64,000 bases of DNA from contig CAVSRD010000019.1 in the NCBI GenBank assembly GCA_963730315.1, positions 1 to 64,000 of the forward strand, in the 5' to 3' direction. Within the stretch, counting starts at the first letter, position 1, and every line of letters starts with the position of its first letter. The notes under the pieces are model-generated. The model saw only the letters and a list, made by a program, of their open reading frames with translations. It did no database searches and was not told the origin of the DNA. A program made the position numbers and the translations under genes. The DNA comes from VRUE01 sp963730315 (GTDB lineage: Bacteria > Actinomycetota > Thermoleophilia > Solirubrobacterales > 70-9). Positions 60,897 to 64,000 of this stretch are shown here, piece by piece.

Positions 60897-61790
60897 TCAC
60901 CGGCGCTTCGCCGCCACCGGGCCGTCGGTCCAGAAGGCGCGCGAGGCGGCGCGGCGCTCGCGCCACTGCTCCCCGTCGCCGACGAAGCTGACGATGCCGG
61001 TGGCCTGGTCGGCGTCGGGCACCTGCCAGGCGCCGTTGACGGCGCCGGTCAACCCCGCCGAGAGCGCCTCGAAGGCCTGCGCGGTGTGCAGGTCGGCCTC
61101 GGCCCCGTTGTCGATGATGAACTTCAGCTGCCGCACCGCCTGCTGGCTCTTGCCGAGCACGACCTCGACCAGCGCCTCGACCTCGGCGTCCAGCCGGTCC
61201 TCGTCGACGACCCGGTTCCAGAGCCCCAGGTCGGCGGCGCGCGCAGCCGGGTGCAGGGCGCCGAGCAGGTTGATCTCCTTGGTCATCCGCCGCCCGATCA
61301 GCCGCGACATGCGCGTCGTGCCGCCCCAGCCGGGGGTGATGCCGACGTCGACCTCCGGCATCCCCCAGATCGCCCGCCGCGTGGCGATCACGAAGTCGCA
61401 GGCCATCGTGATCTCGAGGCCACCGCCCACTGCGTAGCCGTCCACCGCGGCGATCGTCACCTTGTCGAGCGCCTCCAGGGTGTCGGCCATCCGCTGGTAG
61501 CCGCGCACCCGCCGCACGATCTGGTTGGCGTCGCCCCACTGGCCCATCTCGGTGATGTCGTCGCCGGCGCAGAAGGTCTCCCCGGCGCCCCCGATGACCA
61601 GAACCTTCAGCGCGCCGGAATCGCGAACCCTCTCCAAAGCCGCCGTCAGCTCGTCGGAGAGCTGCATCGAGAGGGCGTTGCGGCGCTCGGGGCGGTTCAG
61701 CGTGATCCGCGCCACCGGCCCGTCCTCCTCGTAGCTCAGCTGCTCGAAGGCCGGGGGGCCGGCCAGATCCTCGGGATTGCCTGCGGACAT
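60897..61790 (-). CDS. Enoyl-CoA hydratase/isomerase family protein
   Basis: 297-residue crotonase. ITLNRPERRNALSMQLSDEL, GAGETFCAGDDITEM (first oxyanion-hole region), AAVDGYAVGGGLEITMACDF (second) and WGMPEVDVGITPGWGGTTRM with one candidate catalytic Glu. The position of the second catalytic Glu is not conserved clearly (GLEITMACD), so isomerase or another crotonase reaction is possible. AGGAGGG gives a strong ribosome binding site. Divergent from a TetR gene with operator-like repeats between, suggesting ligand-controlled fatty or aromatic acid degradation. Confidence 0.88.
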   Translation of the reverse strand: MSAGNPEDLAGPPAFEQLSYEEDGPVARITLNRPERRNALSMQLSDELTAALERVRDSGALKVLVIGGAGETFCAGDDITEMGQWGDANQIVRRVRGYQRMADTLEALDKVTIAAVDGYAVGGGLEITMACDFVIATRRAIWGMPEVDVGITPGWGGTTRMSRLIGRRMTKEINLLGALHPAARAADLGLWNRVVDEDRLDAEVEALVEVVLGKSQQAVRQLKFIIDNGAEADLHTAQAFEALSAGLTGAVNGAWQVPDADQATGIVSFVGDGEQWRERRAASRAFWTDGPVAAKRR

Positions 61791-61809
61791 TGCTCCCTCC
61801 TCAGTTCTA

Positions 61810-61831
61810 TAACGTCGTTACAGCTTGTAAC
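61810..61831. promoter_or_regulatory. Operator-like inverted repeats between the crotonase and TetR genes
   Basis: Two overlapping palindromes: TAACG-T-CGTTA (61810-61820) and GTTACA-GCT-TGTAAC (61817-61831), both perfect, sharing GTTA half-sites. They lie in the 53-71 bp divergent promoter region, overlapping a TTATAG -10-like sequence for the crotonase. Probable binding site of the adjacent TetR protein. Confidence 0.65.
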
Positions 61832-61861
61832 CATAACGCTGCTATGCGAAACTGTCAAACG

Positions 61862-62512
61862 ATGAGTCCGAAGTTCGCCGACCCGGAGGTGCGCGCGGCG
61901 CTGATCGACGCCTCCGCCCGCCTGCTCGTCGACGAGGGCCCGGCGGCGCTCACGACCCGGCGCCTTGCAGCCGAGGTCGGCGCCTCGACGATGGCCGTCT
62001 ACACGCACTTCGGCGGGATGGACGGGCTGCGCCGCGAGCTCAGAAAGGAGGGCTTCGCCCGGCTCACCGGCTACTTCGAGTCGGTGCGCTCCAGCCGCGA
62101 TCCGGTCGCCGACCTCTCCGCGCTGGGATGGGCGTACTGCTTCAACGCGGTGGCCAACCCGCAGCTCTACCGAGCGGTGTTCCTGGAGGCGCCGATCGAC
62201 GAGGCGGACGAGGCGATCGGACGCGCCGCGGTGGAGCGCCCGATCGCCACCGTGGCCCGCTGCATCGAGGCGGGGCGCTTCCTCCCGGCCGATCCGGAAT
62301 CGCTCGGGATTCAGCTCTGGGCCGCCTCGCACGGGATGATCACGGGGGTGCTCGCCCGCCTGCTCACGCTCGAGGAGGTGATCGAGCACTTCTCGGCGAT
62401 GGGCGTCAGCCTCTTCGTCGGCTTCGGCGACGATCGCAAGAGGGCGGAACGCTCGGTTTCGCTGGCGCGACGGCGGATGGAGCGAAAGCCGCTCGCCCGC
62501 ACAGCGATCTAG
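61862..62512 (+). CDS. TetR/AcrR-family transcriptional regulator
   Basis: 216 residues from ATG 61862 (an in-frame ATG at 61844 is the alternative). The N-terminal HTH (VRAALIDASARLLVDEGPAA, LTTRRLAAEVGASTMAVYTHFGG) is standard for TetR. The ligand-binding domain includes ALGWAYCFNAVANPQLYRAVF and LWAASHGMITGVLA, similar to the WHG-type TetR C-terminal domain. It is expected to repress the divergent crotonase-VOC-YihY unit, probably responding to an acyl-CoA or aromatic acid. The stop codon TAG is part of the TAGACT hexamer before the next gene. Confidence 0.92.
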   Translation: MSPKFADPEVRAALIDASARLLVDEGPAALTTRRLAAEVGASTMAVYTHFGGMDGLRRELRKEGFARLTGYFESVRSSRDPVADLSALGWAYCFNAVANPQLYRAVFLEAPIDEADEAIGRAAVERPIATVARCIEAGRFLPADPESLGIQLWAASHGMITGVLARLLTLEEVIEHFSAMGVSLFVGFGDDRKRAERSVSLARRRMERKPLARTAI

Positions 62513-62515
62513 ACT
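62510..62515 (+). promoter_or_regulatory. Candidate -10 element of the SSAT-like GNAT gene, overlapping the TetR stop
   Basis: TAGACT, 9 nt before the GTG at 62525. Its first three bases are the TetR stop codon. Confidence 0.45.
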
Positions 62516-62524
62516 CCTTCCGCG

Positions 62525-63049
62525 GTGAGCGATCCCCATACCTTCCAGGACGACCGGTCGACGGTCCCCGGCGGGAAGCCGCGCATCCGGGTCGCCCAAC
62601 CCGAGGACGCGACCCTGTTGTTTGGTCTGATCGGAGAGCTTGCCGACTACGAGGGGCTCGCCGATGCGGTCAAGGGCGACGCGCAGCTGCTCGCGGCGGG
62701 CCTCTTCGACCGCAGGGCGGCGGAGGCGCTGCTCGCCGAGGTCGACGGGGAGGCAGTCGGCTACGCGGTCTTCTTCGCCACCTTCTCGACCTTCGAGTGC
62801 CGTCCCGGGCTGTGGGTCGAGGACCTCTTCGTCAAGCAGGCGCGGCGGGGGCAGGGCATCGGCCGCGCCCTCCTCGCTCGCATCGCGGGAATCGCCGTCG
62901 ATCGCAACTGCACGCGCCTCGAGTGGTCCGCGCTCGACTGGAACGAGCCGGCCCTGTGCTTCTACGAGGGGCTGGGCGCAACCCCGTTGGAGGAATGGCG
63001 CGCGCTGCGCCTCGAAGGCGAGGCACTGCGAAATCTCGGGGGCCGCTAA
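62525..63049 (+). CDS. GNAT N-acetyltransferase (diamine acetyltransferase-like)
   Basis: 174 residues with GTG start. IRVAQPEDATLLFGLIGELAD, FFATFSTFECRPGLWVEDLFV, then the acetyl-CoA loop RRGQGIGRALLARIA (Q/R-x-x-G-x-G/A), and RLEWSALDWNEPALCFYEGLGA. The sequence order GLWVEDLFV plus WNxPAxxFYxxLGA is typical of the spermidine/spermine acetyltransferase-like branch. The substrate is probably an amine or amino acid, not certain. Confidence 0.88.
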   Translation: MSDPHTFQDDRSTVPGGKPRIRVAQPEDATLLFGLIGELADYEGLADAVKGDAQLLAAGLFDRRAAEALLAEVDGEAVGYAVFFATFSTFECRPGLWVEDLFVKQARRGQGIGRALLARIAGIAVDRNCTRLEWSALDWNEPALCFYEGLGATPLEEWRALRLEGEALRNLGGR

Positions 63050-63051
63050 AC

Positions 63052-63285
63052 GTGGTTCACCGAGACTCATACCTCTGGCGGTTGCGCCAAACGGTGGGCA
63101 ACGACCTCGTCCTCATGCCCGGCGCGATGGTCGCCTTGCAATGCGGCGAATCCCGACCGGACGAGTCGACCGCAGCGAGGTTCGCCGAGCCGGGCGCGCC
63201 TCCCCAACCCCTCCACCCTCCGACCGCGCACGCGCTCGAGCTGCTGGCGTCCTATCTCCGTTCGGGCTCGTTCCAGGTGCGCTGA
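63052..63285 (+). pseudogene. NUDIX hydrolase remnant lacking the catalytic core
   Basis: 77 codons from GTG 63052, 3 nt after the GNAT gene. The start VVHRDSYLWRLRQTVGNDLV and LMPGAMVALQ look like the N-terminus of a NUDIX protein. The end PQPLHPPTAHALELLASYLR looks like its C-terminus. The middle, which should hold the NUDIX box (G-x5-E-x7-REUxEExGU), is absent, yet the frame is kept. It is therefore an in-frame internal deletion of about half the protein and very unlikely to be an active hydrolase. Confidence 0.6.
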
Positions 63286-63299
63286 CGCCCACCGGCTGC

Positions 63300-63797
63300 G
63301 TGATCGTGACCCGGCGACTGCGGCTGCGCCCGATGGAGATGGGCGACCTCGACGAGTTCGTCGCGCTGCACGCAGATCCGGCCGTGACCGAGTTCATAGG
63401 TCCGCTCGATCGCGCAGGGGCGGAAGAGCGACTCCACCGCGACCGGACCGAATGGTCCGAGCGCGGACACGGCCTGCTCGCGGTGCTCGACCGGCGGACC
63501 GGCGCCTTCCTCGGTAGGTGCGGGTTGAGGCACTGGCCGCCGTTCGGGGAGACCGAGCTCGGCTGGGCATTGCGAAGGGACGCCTGGGACCACGGGTATG
63601 CGACGGAGGCCGCACGCGCCACTGCCGAGTGGGGCTTCTCCGAGTTCGAGATGCCGTATCTGACCGCGATGATCCACCCCGACAACGTTCGCTCGATCCG
63701 CGTCGCCGAGCGCCTCGGGCTGACCCCGCTTCGCGACGACGTGCTGCTCGGCGATCCGGTGGTCGTGTACGCACTGGACCGGGCGCTCTTCGGCTGA
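63300..63797 (+). CDS. GNAT N-acetyltransferase, RimJ/RimL-like
   Basis: 165 residues from GTG 63300 (GTG 63306 is an alternative). TRRLRLRPMEMGDLDEFVAL, FIGPLDRAGAEERLHRD, RCGLRHWPPFGETELGWALR, DHGYATEAARATAEWGFSEF (acetyl-CoA loop) and MIHPDNVRSIRVAERLGLTP form the standard ribosomal-protein-alanine acetyltransferase-like pattern. Substrate unknown; many relatives act on antibiotics or small amines. Confidence 0.9.
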   Translation: MIVTRRLRLRPMEMGDLDEFVALHADPAVTEFIGPLDRAGAEERLHRDRTEWSERGHGLLAVLDRRTGAFLGRCGLRHWPPFGETELGWALRRDAWDHGYATEAARATAEWGFSEFEMPYLTAMIHPDNVRSIRVAERLGLTPLRDDVLLGDPVVVYALDRALFG

Positions 63798-63863
63798 ATG
63801 TAGGTAGCCGGAGAGGAGGGCGAGCAGCCGAGCGTCCCGCCGCTGGGCACGACGGCGAGCGGT

Positions 63864-63869
63864 TAGGGT
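63864..63869 (+). promoter_or_regulatory. Candidate -10 element of the cupin gene at the right edge
   Basis: TAGGGT, 9 nt before the GTG at 63879. Confidence 0.4.
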
Positions 63870-63878
63870 CCGGTAAAG

Positions 63879-64000
63879 GTGAGCCACTCACGTAGGGAGA
63901 TCGAAAACCCGGTCACCGGCGAGCGCATCGCCTTCCTCCGTACGGCAGAGGAGACCGATGGAGCGCTCTTGGAGATGGACGACTTCTGGGCTCGGGCCGA
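63879..64000 (+). CDS. Cupin-type protein, N-terminal part (cut by window edge)
   Basis: Forty residues are visible: MSHSRREIENPVTGERIAFL followed by a short acidic segment ending LEMDDFWARA. The ENPVTGE-R-xxFL opening is typical of a family of single-domain cupins whose metal-binding histidines come right after this point, beyond the window. AAAGGTG overlaps the start. Function unknown. Confidence 0.6.
   Translation, partial: MSHSRREIENPVTGERIAFLRTAEETDGALLEMDDFWARA

Overview
The window is 64 kb of very GC-rich chromosomal DNA, almost all coding and mostly on the minus strand. Gene content and order suggest an actinobacterium of the class Thermoleophilia, probably Solirubrobacterales. The cues are a HadA/HadB-like dehydratase pair beside lepA and hrcA, a fused hisI-hisE next to trpEGDC, the run mreBCD-mrdA-rodA-rng-rplU-rpmA-obgE-proBA-nadD-rsfS, and caa3-type CtaG. 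This placement is an inference from gene content, not from a marker-gene tree.

Region by region, with minus-strand blocks read from high to low coordinate. 1-13.2 kb: lepA, two MaoC-like dehydratases, hrcA, dnaJ, prmA, a membrane protein, murI, yqeY, phoH (frameshifted), ybeY, era, hisIE, trpE, trpG, trpD and the start of trpC. 13.3-19 kb: a large membrane protein resembling GT-C glycosyltransferases, murJ, the divergent rpsT, holA and a Pro-rich membrane-anchored protein. 19-26.3 kb: comEC, comEA, a cupin, leuS, a SpoIIM-like membrane protein, an SDR and tRNA-Ala(GGC). 26.4-31.4 kb: a coiled-coil gene broken by frameshifts, rsfS, nadD, proA (frameshifted), proB and a PEP mutase-family enzyme. 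31.4-41 kb: obgE, rpmA, rplU, rng and the rod-shape cluster rodA-mrdA-mreD-mreC-mreB. 41-52 kb: maf, ndk, a zinc-ribbon membrane protein, a 39-residue membrane protein, folC, valS, clpX, a decayed gene, a DHFR-like reductase, an M23 peptidase, clpP and tig. 52-64 kb is a more mixed accessory region: a spermidine synthase-like membrane protein, ctaG, a GH15 enzyme, a carbonic anhydrase remnant, an MFS transporter, an ATC hydrolase-like protein, YihY, a VOC protein, an enoyl-CoA hydratase with a divergent TetR regulator, two GNATs, a gutted NUDIX gene and the start of a cupin gene.

Functionally the window links Trp/His/Pro synthesis, peptidoglycan and cell-shape genes, ribosome assembly (era, ybeY, obgE, rsfS, lepA) and proteostasis (hrcA, dnaJ, clpX, clpP, tig). 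Genes are tightly packed with many 1-8 nt overlaps, pointing to translational coupling.

Four signals are not explained by ordinary annotation. (1) Palindromic elements lie inside reading frames without breaking them (membrane glycosyltransferase gene twice, comEC, valS). (2) hrcA, dnaJ and a NUDIX gene each appear to have lost their central domain in frame, and comEC its N-terminal domain. (3) A TAnnnT-type -10 hexamer sits 6-11 nt upstream of many start codons, implying widespread leaderless transcription. (4) A perfect 45-bp direct repeat sits at the phoH/ybeY and ybeY/era junctions and supplies the same C-terminal tail plus an overlapping stop/start. Several single-base frameshifts in GC-rich runs (phoH, proA, the coiled-coil gene) may be sequencing errors. 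No CRISPR array, prophage, transposase or rRNA was seen. The only intergenic stretch above about 300 bases is 48182-48653, which holds a decayed small gene and the clpX leader.
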